64,000 bases of DNA, from contig NZ_CP011390.1 in the NCBI RefSeq assembly GCF_001644645.1, forward strand, positions 1,674,001-1,738,000. The letters are read 5' to 3'. The position numbers were made by a program, and so were the translations under genes. Source of the stretch: Flavisolibacter tropicus (lineage in GTDB: Bacteria; Bacteroidota; Bacteroidia; Chitinophagales; Chitinophagaceae). Of the stretch, positions 46,313-55,517 are shown piece after piece. The notes under the pieces are model-generated. The model ran no database searches and was not told the origin of the DNA. It saw only the letters and a list, made by a program, of their open reading frames with translations. The stretch's first letter is position 1. Every line of letters begins with the position of its first letter.

Positions 46313-46422
46313 AGGCTTTATGAATACCCAATGCAATAATTTGACACTTAACTTTCCTTAAATAAATCTACTTGGAATAACGCGTGAACACCTTAACTTG
46401 TAAACAAGTAAACTTACCTCCA

Positions 46423-48990
46423 CTATTCTGCTACCGAAAAATTAGTATCAATTAACTTTCCAAAGAAAATAGCATTCATCATCAACTTGGAGCCACCTAA
46501 CCAAAACGCCCGGAAGTTGGGGTTATCAGCTATGGAAATCACTTTTCCACTTCCTACCCCATTTACTACCACGGCAGCAGCATTTTTGATTACATCTAGG
46601 TTTTGGCGACTTACCCAGCCACTCTGTAAAGGATTGGCTTTGTATACAAATGGCGTCATGAATGGATTTTTAGTGCGCTCCATAAATACTTTATTTGCCT
46701 TAAATACGCTCACCGTTGGCTGCGTATAACCATAAGCTAATGGGTGTGTCAAATCCACTTGCGTCTGAAAGATCGCACCACTTACAACCTGCGAACCTTC
46801 TATTTGCTGTTTATCGGTGTATGGCAATAATAGAGACGAATCAACAGCACCTTTCGTACGTTTAAACGTAACATTGCTAATTCCATTTTGAGCAGCCCAG
46901 GTTACGGCTTCCTCCATTACAATTAGATTACCGCCACCTTGTACCCAGGCCTTTAATTTCTCTTTATTTAATTCATTATAATTACCGGCTACCAGCACCA
47001 ATGTATTATACTTACCAAGATCGATACGATTAAATGTAGCAGGCTCTAAATGCGTTACAGGTATGTTGAAACGCTGATCCATCAAATGCCAGAATTCACC
47101 AGCATCTAAGGCACTCACGCCACTACCGGCAATCATTGCAATAGCGGGCTTACCTACAGAAATAAAACGACTACTACCAAGATCACTTCCTGCAGAAACA
47201 CTACCAGAAGTAACAGCATATACAGGTAATTCATATTTCTGTGCAATCCGGCTAAGCGTTTCATAAATACGGTCCCCACCCATTGTTTGTAGTTGCAGTG
47301 GAATAGTGATGGTGCCATAACCAAATTTTTTACTACCAGTATTTACACTCATTTCAAACGCATTGGTAGCAACACGTGTTGTAATACCACTGCTCTGTAA
47401 TTCATATAAAGCAGCAGGAGCATAAAACTCTGTCCACTCTATCAGGTAAGCATAATTGCTCTTGGGTACAGTAATCGAAGGAGTGCTTGCTGGAGCATAC
47501 TTCTCACCTAATAAGCTGTTATTATATTGAGTAGCGTTTAGTTCAGCATAAGGCAGCCCAAAGGCCAACGGCATCGTCCAGGAAGTAATATCATAGAATA
47601 AACTATCCTGATAGTTTAAGGTTTTATCAAAAATAGCACGTATCAGACGATGCTGAGGTTGGTTAGCAGGAACAATGAAAGATGTTCCTTTTTTAAAAGC
47701 ACCGGCTTCTGTACGCAGATCATTGCTCAGATTAAAAACATCGATCTGATGACGCTGCAGCATCGTTAAAAATGTAGCAGTTTTACCCCGATCTTTTTCA
47801 TCACCAAACACATATCCTTTTACAGGTGCAGCAGCAGCTTCAGCCGATGCCGTTTTATAAAAGTCTCGCTGCATGGATAACAGCTCTGTTCTAAGGTTTT
47901 TAACAGCCTCAAGAGTAGATAATGTGGTAACAAATTGATTGCGGATAGTAAAAGGAAAACGCAATACGCCATTGGGTGTTTGTTGAGCATGTCCGCGGCT
48001 GGAGGCTTGTTCAAACAGGATTCCAATTGCCCCGTTTACATCCGGATAAGTTGAACCTTTACCGTAATAAAAATCATCATAGTTCTCCTTGGTGAAATAA
48101 AGAGAGCCGATCCTGTCTAAATAACTAGCATGATAAGTCCCCATTTTAGCAGTCAACTCCTGGTTGATTTTCGGTGTCAAAGGGTTTACTCTCGAAGGCA
48201 CTCCCGGTTGAAAGAAAAAAGTAGCATTACTACCTTGCTCATGATGATCTGTCAGCACATTTGGCTTCCAAAGATGAAACCATTTCAGGCGATTCTGACT
48301 TTCAACATGTACTGCTGGCAGCCAATCCCGGTTCAAATCGAACCAGTAGTGATTATACCTTCCACCTGGCCATACTTCATTAAACTCTCTGGAACTTGGA
48401 TCTGTTACCAGGTTTTTGCTTTTATGTTGGTTTACCCAGGTTGAAAAGCGTTGTAAGCCATCTGGATTAAAGGAAGGGTCAAACAGAATAACTACATTAT
48501 CCAGCAATTCATCAATTTGCTTACCCTGTGCAGCAGCCAGATAATAAGCGCTTACAAGCGATGCATTGGCACCACTGGCCTCATTACCGTGTATAGAATG
48601 CCCAATCCAAACTACAGCTGGCATATTTTGAATAGTAGCGGCACCAGACTTCGTTGGGTCTGTTAACTGTACATGCTGTTGACGTATCTGTTCCAGGTTT
48701 TGATGATTCTTGGGCGAGGTAATGATCAGCAATACTTGCGGTCGCTGTTCATAGGTAAAACCCATCGTCTCTAGCTTTACCCGATCAGGCGCAGCAGCAG
48801 CAACAGCTTTCATATAGCTAACCAGGCGGTCGTGTGTTACATGCCACTCACCTACTTCATGGTAGATCACATCTTTGGGTTTGGGAACGGCAGGATTGTA
48901 GCGTACACTATCGGGTAGATAATAGCTTAAATCCTGTGCCTTTGCAATACAGGCAAAGAACAAGCAGCAGATAAATAACAATCTTCTCAT
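46423..48990 (-). CDS. Exported M14 zinc carboxypeptidase
   Basis: 855 residues. Signal peptide LLFICCLFFACIAKAQ. The M14 domain (about 45-380) has zinc ligands in HSIHGNEASGANAS (HxxE) and TDHHEQGSNATFFF (His). FDLNRDWLPAVHVESQNRL is a substrate-side block, and the catalytic Glu is in GILFEQASSRG. The C-terminal half includes a glutamine-amidotransferase-like beta/alpha domain (about 640-780, YNTLVLVAGNYNELN, GGNLIVMEEAVTW) seen in this Bacteroidota subfamily. Cleaves C-terminal residues from peptides, probably in periplasm or outside; specificity unknown. Confidence 0.9.
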   Translation of the reverse strand: MRRLLFICCLFFACIAKAQDLSYYLPDSVRYNPAVPKPKDVIYHEVGEWHVTHDRLVSYMKAVAAAAPDRVKLETMGFTYEQRPQVLLIITSPKNHQNLEQIRQQHVQLTDPTKSGAATIQNMPAVVWIGHSIHGNEASGANASLVSAYYLAAAQGKQIDELLDNVVILFDPSFNPDGLQRFSTWVNQHKSKNLVTDPSSREFNEVWPGGRYNHYWFDLNRDWLPAVHVESQNRLKWFHLWKPNVLTDHHEQGSNATFFFQPGVPSRVNPLTPKINQELTAKMGTYHASYLDRIGSLYFTKENYDDFYYGKGSTYPDVNGAIGILFEQASSRGHAQQTPNGVLRFPFTIRNQFVTTLSTLEAVKNLRTELLSMQRDFYKTASAEAAAAPVKGYVFGDEKDRGKTATFLTMLQRHQIDVFNLSNDLRTEAGAFKKGTSFIVPANQPQHRLIRAIFDKTLNYQDSLFYDITSWTMPLAFGLPYAELNATQYNNSLLGEKYAPASTPSITVPKSNYAYLIEWTEFYAPAALYELQSSGITTRVATNAFEMSVNTGSKKFGYGTITIPLQLQTMGGDRIYETLSRIAQKYELPVYAVTSGSVSAGSDLGSSRFISVGKPAIAMIAGSGVSALDAGEFWHLMDQRFNIPVTHLEPATFNRIDLGKYNTLVLVAGNYNELNKEKLKAWVQGGGNLIVMEEAVTWAAQNGISNVTFKRTKGAVDSSLLLPYTDKQQIEGSQVVSGAIFQTQVDLTHPLAYGYTQPTVSVFKANKVFMERTKNPFMTPFVYKANPLQSGWVSRQNLDVIKNAAAVVVNGVGSGKVISIADNPNFRAFWLGGSKLMMNAIFFGKLIDTNFSVAE

Positions 48991-49395
48991 GTGTGTTAGT
49001 TAAGGCATGAAAATAAGAAGAGTTTACTGTTTATGTTCCAATCTTCCAATTGTAGCAATATTTATCCGGCAGTCGAATAGGGAAATTAAAATAGTAATCT
49101 ATTCCGTAAGCCTGAATGAGGCTATTATCAAAACCTCCTAATTATATTAGAAATTCACAAATAGAAAGGTTAGGGTAAGAGTTCAAATAAATTACTAGAA
49201 TATGGGGCTATTTCCATAATGATTTATTCACATAAGTGAACAACTTTTTTATAGAATCGGCACGCTTTTTTAATTAACATTACAAGAACAAGTAACTACC
49301 ATTTCCTTAACACAAGGTGTCGTAAATTGTAGCTAGAAAAACTTGAGATTGATAAGCCGGAAAACCGGACATTTTCCATTAAAACAGCGTACAAA
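48991..49395. other. 405-base divergent intergenic region
   Basis: Between the M14 gene (minus) and phoH (plus). AT-rich. Small palindromes only: TTCACATAAGTGAA near 49229 and CCGGAAAACCGG near 49358, the latter in the phoH leader. No gene or RNA recognised. Confidence 0.5.
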
Positions 49396-50430
49396 TTGAG
49401 AGAAACAATTATCAACCTGGAAACCGTTAACCCTATTGAGTTCTTTGGAGTAAATAACGGTAAACTGGATATTTTGAAAAAGAAATTTCCACTCTTAAAA
49501 ATTCTTTCTCGCGGTACACAAATCAAATTAAGCGGCGCACCAGAACAAGTTGATGGTGCCAAGGAAAAGATTGAACTGATCGTTCAATACTTGGAACGTA
49601 ACGGCCATTTAAGTGAAAACTATTTTGAACAAATTTTAGGCGGTGATGATACGGAATCAGTTGACAACTTTGTAGAGCGTAATCCTAATGACATCCTAGT
49701 TTTTGGCCCAAATGGCAAAACAGTTCGTGCACGCACGCATAATCAAAAGCGTTTGGTTACTGCTGCAGAAAAGAACGATGTCGTATTCGCTATCGGCCCT
49801 GCCGGTACAGGTAAAACGTATACTGCAGTAGCTATGGCAGTTCGCGCCTTAAAGAACAAGGCAGTAAAAAAGATCATTTTAACCCGACCAGCAGTAGAAG
49901 CAGGCGAAAGCCTGGGATTCCTGCCTGGCGATCTAAAAGAAAAGGTAGATCCATATCTGCGTCCTTTATATGATGCGCTGGATGATATGATTCCCGCAGA
50001 CAAACTGGGATATTATATGAGTACGCGCACTATAGAAATTGCGCCGTTGGCGTACATGCGCGGTCGTACATTGGATAATGCCTTTATCATTCTTGACGAG
50101 GCTCAGAATGCTACAGATGTACAGTTGAAGATGTTCTTAACCCGTATTGGTGCTAATGCAAAAGCCATCATAACTGGCGATCTGACACAGGTAGACTTAC
50201 CTCGTCACCAGCGTAGTGGCTTAGAAAAAGCCAGCCGCATTTTGCGCAATATTGACGGTATAGGATATATTGAACTGGACGAAGAAGACGTAGTACGTCA
50301 CCGCTTGGTAAAAGCCATCCTTAAAGCATACAATGCTGAAGGACAGCGGGAAATAGAACAGGAAGAGACTGAAAAGAAAGAGCGTAAAGAACGTCGTAAT
50401 TTTTACGACCGCGAGCGCAGAATTGACTAA
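49396..50430 (+). CDS. phoH: PhoH-like ATPase
   Basis: 344 residues. The start is a TTG at 49396: no ATG lies between it and the upstream in-frame stop at 49330, and the conserved N-terminus ETIINLETVNPIEFFGVNN begins right there. A KH-like N-terminal domain (about 1-95) precedes the ATPase. Walker A is FAIGPAGTGKTYTAVA, TRPAVEAGESLGFLPGDL is the family block, and Walker B is NAFIILDEAQNATDVQLK. The last 25 residues are a Glu/Lys/Arg tail. Thought to act in RNA metabolism with endoribonuclease YbeY in other bacteria; its role here is not shown. Confidence 0.93.
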   Translation: MRETIINLETVNPIEFFGVNNGKLDILKKKFPLLKILSRGTQIKLSGAPEQVDGAKEKIELIVQYLERNGHLSENYFEQILGGDDTESVDNFVERNPNDILVFGPNGKTVRARTHNQKRLVTAAEKNDVVFAIGPAGTGKTYTAVAMAVRALKNKAVKKIILTRPAVEAGESLGFLPGDLKEKVDPYLRPLYDALDDMIPADKLGYYMSTRTIEIAPLAYMRGRTLDNAFIILDEAQNATDVQLKMFLTRIGANAKAIITGDLTQVDLPRHQRSGLEKASRILRNIDGIGYIELDEEDVVRHRLVKAILKAYNAEGQREIEQEETEKKERKERRNFYDRERRID

Positions 50431-50447
50431 GAGTATAAAATGAATGT

Positions 50448-50494
50448 AAGGAGAAAAGGAGAGCCTAACGGCAACACTCCTTTTCTCCTTTTTT
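50448..50494 (+). terminator. Terminator of phoH
   Basis: AAGGAGAAAAGGAG/CTCCTTTTCTCCTT stem (50448-50461 with 50477-50490), 15-base loop, T tract. 18 bases after the stop codon. Confidence 0.9.
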
Positions 50495-50621
50495 CTTGCC
50501 CTTACTCCTTTTCAACTTTTATTTTAACTATTTGCATCCCTCTCTTGCATTCCATTTTCTTTTGTACCATCCCTCTTTATCTCTTTCGCCTCTTTTATCG
50601 CCTAGATTCACTTTTGTCGCT

Positions 50622-50629
50622 TAGTTTTG
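50622..50629 (+). promoter_or_regulatory. -7 box of the small lipoprotein gene
   Basis: TAGTTTTG fits TAnnTTTG and ends 5 bases before the ATG at 50635, the same close placing as at 26517 and 25360. Confidence 0.45.
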
Positions 50630-50634
50630 CTGCA

Positions 50635-51057
50635 ATGAAATGCTTATCTATTTTCAGCGGTTTTTGTATAATACTCCTTTCTGCCTGCGGAAACAACGAA
50701 ACGGCTAGTTCCTCAGAAAATGATGTAGACGCTGCACGCAATTTCATACGCGCAGCACTAGATGGCCAATATACGGAAGCGCAGCACCTAATAGTGGCAG
50801 ACTCAATGAACTTACAATACCTGGATGCATTTGCCACCAATTATAGGGAGCGCATGAACAGAGAGGATAAGCGTGGTTATCGAGAATCATCAATTAATAT
50901 TCATGATATTCAGTCAGTAAATGACTCCGTTACTATCGTTCACTATTCTAATTCCTATAAGCAGATACCAGAATCGCTGAGAGTGGTACGACGCAATAAC
51001 AATTGGCTGGTCGACTTAAAATATTCCTTTACACCTGCCGACTCTACCCATAAATAA
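50635..51057 (+). CDS. DUF4878-like small lipoprotein
   Basis: 140 residues from ATG 50635; the frame is open upstream to 50440 but that part covers the phoH terminator and promoter and is not coding. Lipoprotein signal ending LLSAC (Cys about 17). The rest resembles DUF4878/NTF2-like domains (AARNFIRAALDGQYTEAQHL, SVTIVHYSNSYKQIPESLRV, NNWLVDLKYSF). Function unknown; probably periplasmic, membrane-anchored. Confidence 0.8.
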   Translation: MKCLSIFSGFCIILLSACGNNETASSSENDVDAARNFIRAALDGQYTEAQHLIVADSMNLQYLDAFATNYRERMNREDKRGYRESSINIHDIQSVNDSVTIVHYSNSYKQIPESLRVVRRNNNWLVDLKYSFTPADSTHK

Positions 51058-51382
51058 ACCCTATCAGTTTAGTAGGCATTCGACGCATAGCATACGCACA
51101 AGGCTTTTTACGCTGAGCACAGTAAGGGTTCACTTTCTGGGACTCTTATTAAATGATATTGTATAGACACTTGTGAAAAAAACAGACGTAGCAACCCTAG
51201 GCACAACACTGTAATGGCGGCTTTTTGTGGTGGCTTTACAATATTCCCCTCATTTACACGGGAAAGCCTACAATTATAACAGGATAATCAGTATTTATTT
51301 TCCATAGTTTACATAATTAGTAATGTAGTTATTGAATTATAAGCCACCTTTGCCGGGTATAAAATTTTAGCAACATCTGATT
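51058..51382. other. 325-base intergenic region before ppa
   Basis: AT-rich and without a credible gene. An imperfect promoter-like CACCTTTG lies about 36 bases before ppa. No repeat or RNA recognised. Confidence 0.4.
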
Positions 51383-51931
51383 ATGCGCTCAACAACTGTT
51401 TTACATCCTTGGCACGGTGCCTCCTACGGGAAGAATGCACCACAACGTGTGAATGCTTTAATTGAAATTTCTCAAGGCTCCCGTACAAAATACGAAATTG
51501 ATAAGACTACTGGCTTACTAAAGCTAGACCGGGTGGTTTACTCTTCTTTCCACTACCCTGTCAACTATGGTTTTATCCCTCAAACCTTAGGTCTGGATGG
51601 AGATCCGCTCGATATTTTGGTCCTTTGCTCACAATCTATACAGCCACTTTGCTTGGTCGAGGCCACTGTTATTGGGAATATGCAAATGATTGATTCCGGT
51701 GAAGAAGATGATAAGATCATTGCGGTAGCTACCAAAGATCCCTCTGTAAATCACATTACGTCTATCGAACATTTACCACCTCACTTTATCAATGAGTTGA
51801 AGAACTATTTCGAACAATATAAAGTGCTGGAAAATAAAGAAGTTCGAATTGAAGATTTTCAGAGTAAAGAAATAGCATTTAACGTCATTTCTGACTCAAT
51901 TAAATTATACCAGGAAAAATTTGCCTCGTGA
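51383..51931 (+). CDS. ppa: Inorganic pyrophosphatase, family I
   Basis: 182 residues from ATG 51383. Family signature [12 protein letters not shown] with metal Asp residues; [34 protein letters not shown] and DDKIIAVA are other conserved blocks. Hydrolyses pyrophosphate to phosphate, driving biosynthesis. Its stop overlaps the GTG start of the TauE-like gene (GTGA), so the two are translated together. Confidence 0.95.
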   Translation: MRSTTVLHPWHGASYGKNAPQRVNALIEISQGSRTKYEIDKTTGLLKLDRVVYSSFHYPVNYGFIPQTLGLDGDPLDILVLCSQSIQPLCLVEATVIGNMQMIDSGEEDDKIIAVATKDPSVNHITSIEHLPPHFINELKNYFEQYKVLENKEVRIEDFQSKEIAFNVISDSIKLYQEKFAS

Positions 51932-52350
51932 TTGAACAACCCCAAAAGAAGCCAATGACTTTTCAAATAATACTTTTGATCTCATTAATAGGTCTTATTG
52001 CTGGTATACTTAGTGGGCTGGTGGGTGTAGGTGGCGGTATTATTATTGTTCCGGCCCTTGTCTTCTTTTTAGGGTTTTCACAATATCAGGCTCAAGGAAC
52101 CTCCTTGGGATTATTATTACTTCCAGTAGGAATTTTTGCTGTAATCAATTATTATAATAAAGGCTATATAGACATAAAGGTTGTTGCCATTATGAGTATA
52201 GCTTTTATTATTGGCGGTTATTTTGGAAGTAAACTTTCATTAATACTTTCACAAGATGTATTAAGAAAGATATTTGCAATTGTTCTTTTCTATACGGCTT
52301 TTAAAATGCTGGAATGGGATAAGTGGATTTTCAATCTGTTTAAAAAATAA
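51928..52350 (+). CDS. Half-length TauE/SafE-family membrane protein
   Basis: 140 residues from GTG 51928 (4-base overlap with ppa); ATG 51955 is a possible start. Four membrane spans. The family mark [20 protein letters not shown] with P and [17 protein letters not shown] is present once. Usual members have about 250 residues with two such repeats, so this is a single-repeat form that may pair as a dimer. Members export anions such as sulfite or sulfoacetate. Phosphate or pyrophosphate is a thought, given ppa, but not shown. Confidence 0.8.
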   Translation: MIEQPQKKPMTFQIILLISLIGLIAGILSGLVGVGGGIIIVPALVFFLGFSQYQAQGTSLGLLLLPVGIFAVINYYNKGYIDIKVVAIMSIAFIIGGYFGSKLSLILSQDVLRKIFAIVLFYTAFKMLEWDKWIFNLFKK

Positions 52351-52365
52351 TTGAACACTTCTATA

Positions 52366-52399
52366 TAAAAAAGCCTGAGAAACAATCTCAGGCTTTTTT
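52366..52399. terminator. Bidirectional terminator
   Basis: AAAAAAGCCTGAGA/TCTCAGGCTTTTTT stem with a 5-base loop between the TauE-like gene (plus) and the NlpC/P60 gene (minus). T tracts on both sides. Confidence 0.9.
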
Positions 52400-52403
52400 A
52401 TAG

Positions 52404-53195
52404 CTATTCGGCTAACTCTTTCATCCTTCGTATACAAGTGAGGCTATGTGTACGCTGCCCTGTTTCCGCATTAGTAATTCCCTCTTCATCAATACGGTCA
52501 ATTCGTACTTTTCCAGATGCGTGAATAATTTCAGAATTACTTAAAAGAATGCCTACATGAATGATCCGGCCAGCATCATTATGAAAAAAGGCAGTGTCTC
52601 CTATTTTGGAATCTGCTAAGTTGTCAATCTGTACACCCTGATCGGCTTGCAAATGAGCATCTCTCAATAAACGAATGTCAAACATTTTATAAACCTGTTG
52701 CACAAATCCGCTGCAATCCAAACCATAGATGGAGCGACCTCCCCACAGGTAAGCTGTATGTAAATATTTATTAGCTACTGCTCGCAAATTGGCGGCTGTG
52801 TAAGGCATTTTACTGGCATCCCATTGCTTGGGCGATTCGGGATAAGAAAACTCATAGGGACCAATGGCTAAAGAATGATCACCTCCATATTTGGCATATA
52901 CTGGAGTTGCAAATGAAACATGCATAGCCTCACTGCCTTTTACATGTATTGAACTTACTTCAGCATCAGTATAAATCGTCGTTTCTGTTACGGCGTCTGC
53001 ATTCACAAATGCTACCTGATTTAAGGCCACCCAGCCTTCATAACCATCGTACAAACATTTAATCCGAACAAAATCAGGCTGCTGCTCCATTACAAAACCA
53101 AACTCACCAAATAACAACTGGCTCACCATTTCACTTCTGTGTGAAGGATCTTTCCGCATGGCAGCCACAGATACAGTACAAAAAATATATTGCAT
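52404..53195 (-). CDS. NlpC/P60-family cell-wall peptidase
   Basis: 263 residues from ATG 53195; the frame is open to 53366 but the extra part shows no conserved sequence. N-terminal SH3-like region (about 15-120: SHRSEMVSQLLFGEFGFVME, YDGYEGWVALNQV). C-terminal NlpC/P60 domain with catalytic Cys in YGLDCSGFVQQVYK, His in GRIIHVGILLS and a third residue in EIIHASGKVR. Cleaves D-glutamyl-diamino-acid links in peptidoglycan. No obvious signal peptide, so it may be cytosolic or leave by another route. Confidence 0.88.
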   Translation of the reverse strand: MQYIFCTVSVAAMRKDPSHRSEMVSQLLFGEFGFVMEQQPDFVRIKCLYDGYEGWVALNQVAFVNADAVTETTIYTDAEVSSIHVKGSEAMHVSFATPVYAKYGGDHSLAIGPYEFSYPESPKQWDASKMPYTAANLRAVANKYLHTAYLWGGRSIYGLDCSGFVQQVYKMFDIRLLRDAHLQADQGVQIDNLADSKIGDTAFFHNDAGRIIHVGILLSNSEIIHASGKVRIDRIDEEGITNAETGQRTHSLTCIRRMKELAE

Positions 53196-53342
53196 AATTC
53201 TCCAGTAAATATGTGAATTTATTCCCGCTTTTGCATCATAGTAAAAGAAAGCAAACAGGATTTTATCAATTGCGTACTTTTTACAAGTAACTTTCCGCAA
53301 GCTATTAGAAATTCTTTTTATAACAATAGCATCAATTGACTT

Positions 53343-53924
53343 TTGAAACCCGGCCGCTATGACCATATCACCGACGAGCAGCTATTAAGCCTCTACAATG
53401 CTGATGGGAACCAGGAATGGATTGGCATTCTTCTGGAACGCTATACCCTTTTATTATTGGGTGTTTGCATGAAATACCTTAAAAACGAGGAAGATGCAAA
53501 AGATAGTGTCCAACAGATTTTTTTAAAAGTGCTTACAGAAGCTTCTAAATATCAAATTACGTATTTCAAGTCCTGGCTTTATATGGTAGCCAAAAACCAC
53601 TGTCTTATGAAGTTGCGTGGCGGACAGAACAAAAACCCGCAAGAGTTAACTGAAAACCTGGCAAATGCACCGGCAGAAGACAAAAAGCATGAAATATTTG
53701 AAAACGAAAGAACCTATACGTTGTTAGAGGAGGCCATAGAAGAACTGAATGAAGAGCAAAAGCAATGTGTAACTTTGTTTTATATACATAAGTATAGCTA
53801 CAACCAGATTGTGGAAAAAACAAATTTCAACCTATCACAGGTGAAAAGCTATATTCAAAACGGTAAACGTAACCTGAAACTATTACTAGAAAGAAAGTTA
53901 AACGAGAACCCAACAAAACGATGA
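53343..53924 (+). CDS. ECF RNA polymerase sigma factor
   Basis: 193 residues from TTG 53343; no ATG lies near the N-terminus. Region 2: WIGILLERYTLLLLGVCMKY and then NEEDAKDSVQQIFLKVL, with FKSWLYMVAKNHCLMKL. Region 4: LNEEQKQCVTLFYIHKYSYN and QIVEKTNFNLSQVKSYIQN. A C-terminal basic tail follows. The stop overlaps the next gene's ATG by 4 bases (ATGA). Unlike the first sigma gene it has no TonB receptor nearby. The adjacent membrane protein is its likely anti-sigma factor. Divergent from the NlpC/P60 gene. Confidence 0.9.
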   Translation: MKPGRYDHITDEQLLSLYNADGNQEWIGILLERYTLLLLGVCMKYLKNEEDAKDSVQQIFLKVLTEASKYQITYFKSWLYMVAKNHCLMKLRGGQNKNPQELTENLANAPAEDKKHEIFENERTYTLLEEAIEELNEEQKQCVTLFYIHKYSYNQIVEKTNFNLSQVKSYIQNGKRNLKLLLERKLNENPTKR

Positions 53925-54283
53925 AGGACAACCTGAAAGACATATTATCCAACTTAAATCCGGATATTGATCAGGAAACTTTATTGTTATACCTGCAAGG
54001 CAAACTCTCCGCTGAAAAACAGCATGAACTAGAAATGCAAATGTTGGATAGCGATTTTGATATCGATGCCATGGAAGGCCTTCAAAGCTTATCAAGTACC
54101 CAAAACGTTTCCCATCTGGTAGAACAACTAAACCGGGATCTAAGAAAACGCACTGCGCAAAAGAAAAGCCGCAGAGAAAAACTGCGGCTTAAATCAGACC
54201 CTTGGATCTGGGTAACTATTTTAATTACGTTATTACTAATTGTTGTCAGCTATCTTATTATTCACCAATTCTTAAAAAGTTAA
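53921..54283 (+). CDS. Small membrane protein, probable anti-sigma factor
   Basis: 120 residues. The N-terminal 60 are soluble and acidic (PDIDQETLLLYLQGKLSAEK), similar to the start of anti-sigma proteins that hold an ECF sigma factor. A basic helix (RKRTAQKKSRREKLRLKS) precedes one membrane span (WVTILITLLLIVVSYLII) at about 96-115, and only a few residues follow. There is no zinc-binding HxxxCxxC. It lacks a periplasmic sensor domain, so signal input is unclear. Translationally coupled to the sigma gene. Confidence 0.75.
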   Translation: MKDNLKDILSNLNPDIDQETLLLYLQGKLSAEKQHELEMQMLDSDFDIDAMEGLQSLSSTQNVSHLVEQLNRDLRKRTAQKKSRREKLRLKSDPWIWVTILITLLLIVVSYLIIHQFLKS

Positions 54284-54309
54284 ACGCTCACGTTTCACAA
54301 ACGCTACTC

Positions 54310-55359
54310 TTACTGGTACTGTATATAGATCGGCGCAGGCTTCAGCTTCAACACATCTTTCTTAGACATCATTTCCTTTTCACCCGACTTTTCAGTATCG
54401 TTTACATAAAATAGTTTGAAGCCTGTAAATTGTACAGGTTGAGGATGAATCCAGCTGTAATAAGTGCTTATTTTCTTAGCAGGTGGACCCCATCCATCCA
54501 TATCCATGATAATTTGCAACTCAGGATGCAGCTTAATTTGATTAGCATTGGTAACCATACCTTGTGTAAAGCGGTGTACCATGAACATTTTAGGAGGCAG
54601 GTTATTTTTCTTTACAATATCAGCTAAATAATCAGCAGCGAAGTTGATATCAGCAGCATCTAAGGTACCAATTACAGATCCCGGACGCTTACCACCTTTT
54701 CCTGCCATCGCAAACTCTGGATCTATACCCAAGTGAACATTTGGATGAGCCAAATACTTTTCAAAATATGGTAGTTCCTTTTGCAAGGAGCTCAATCCAA
54801 TTTGTATATCAATAAATACGATAGCGTTGATCTCTTTAGCCCAGTTTAAAATGGTATCGATCTGTGATAATGGCATGCGGTAGCGATACATTCCATCTTT
54901 TCCGGGTGCCGCTTGTGCCGTAGAAGCAATATAATGTAGTGCTGGAACAGCTTTAATTACAGTATCAGCTTCATTCCATTCTTTTACCTCTTGCAATAAA
55001 CGCTGAATCATTTCCTGTTTAGGCCATTTCCCTAAAGCCCCCATCCGGTTAGAATACAGGTTACCGTAATAAGCAATCACACGATTAAACGGCAGAATAG
55101 CACCGGCTTGAGGATAGGGCGCGTTCTTAACCGGCCAATGACCAGACGAATCGCCATTGGTCATATACGTCATCAACTCGTTGTATTTAGCTGTATCTAA
55201 AGCTGGAGTTGTTGGGGAAGCTACAACTGAGGAATCTTCTCCACTTTTCTCAATACTTTTAAATTGATTTGTTATAGGCTGCGCTTTGTCGCTGGAACAA
55301 GACGCAAAGAGTACAAGACCGCCCAATAGGGTAATTAATTTCATGGTTGGATATTTCAT
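54310..55359 (-). CDS. Lipoprotein of unknown function, TIM-barrel-like
   Basis: 349 residues; ATG 55344 (five codons in) is an alternative start. Lipoprotein signal ending FASC. A low-complexity Ser/Thr linker follows to about residue 60. The remaining 280 residues suggest an alpha/beta barrel (RVIAYYGNLYSNRMGALG, INAIVFIDIQIGL, NVHLGIDPEFAMAGKGGKRP, KMFMVHRFTQGM, LQIIMDMDGWGPPAKKI). Acidic strand-end residues (DIQ, DPEF, DMDG) could form a glycoside-hydrolase-like active site. I do not know an assigned family. Confidence 0.75.
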   Translation of the reverse strand: MKYPTMKLITLLGGLVLFASCSSDKAQPITNQFKSIEKSGEDSSVVASPTTPALDTAKYNELMTYMTNGDSSGHWPVKNAPYPQAGAILPFNRVIAYYGNLYSNRMGALGKWPKQEMIQRLLQEVKEWNEADTVIKAVPALHYIASTAQAAPGKDGMYRYRMPLSQIDTILNWAKEINAIVFIDIQIGLSSLQKELPYFEKYLAHPNVHLGIDPEFAMAGKGGKRPGSVIGTLDAADINFAADYLADIVKKNNLPPKMFMVHRFTQGMVTNANQIKLHPELQIIMDMDGWGPPAKKISTYYSWIHPQPVQFTGFKLFYVNDTEKSGEKEMMSKKDVLKLKPAPIYIQYQ

Positions 55360-55465
55360 AAGATGCTGCCAAATTAGGATAATATCATCATAACTCAGCA
55401 GCCATCCATTGCTTTATTACCATATCTTAACAAACATCATTCCGTCATCAGTCAGGGGTAATTGT

Positions 55466-55473
55466 ATCTTTGC
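55466..55473 (+). promoter_or_regulatory. -7 box of mnmA
   Basis: TATCTTTG, exact TAnnTTTG, 44 bases before the mnmA ATG. The leader that follows contains a short GC-rich hairpin (ACGC...CCGG/CCGG...GCGT). Confidence 0.5.
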
Positions 55474-55517
55474 GCCCTGACGCGCCGGACTTTGAACCCG
55501 GTTAGCGTTGATAGACT

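Noticed and set aside
50440..50634. 65-codon N-terminal extension of the DUF4878-like lipoprotein
   Set aside because: It covers the phoH terminator and the -7 box, and lies before a proper lipoprotein signal.
55476..55505. Sequence like a tRNA T-arm (CCGGG-TTCAAAG-TCCGG) on the minus strand in the mnmA leader
   Set aside because: No matching acceptor 5' strand, D-arm or anticodon arm lies in the needed position, which would fall in mnmA. It may be the end of a decayed tRNA or integration site, but this is unsupported.
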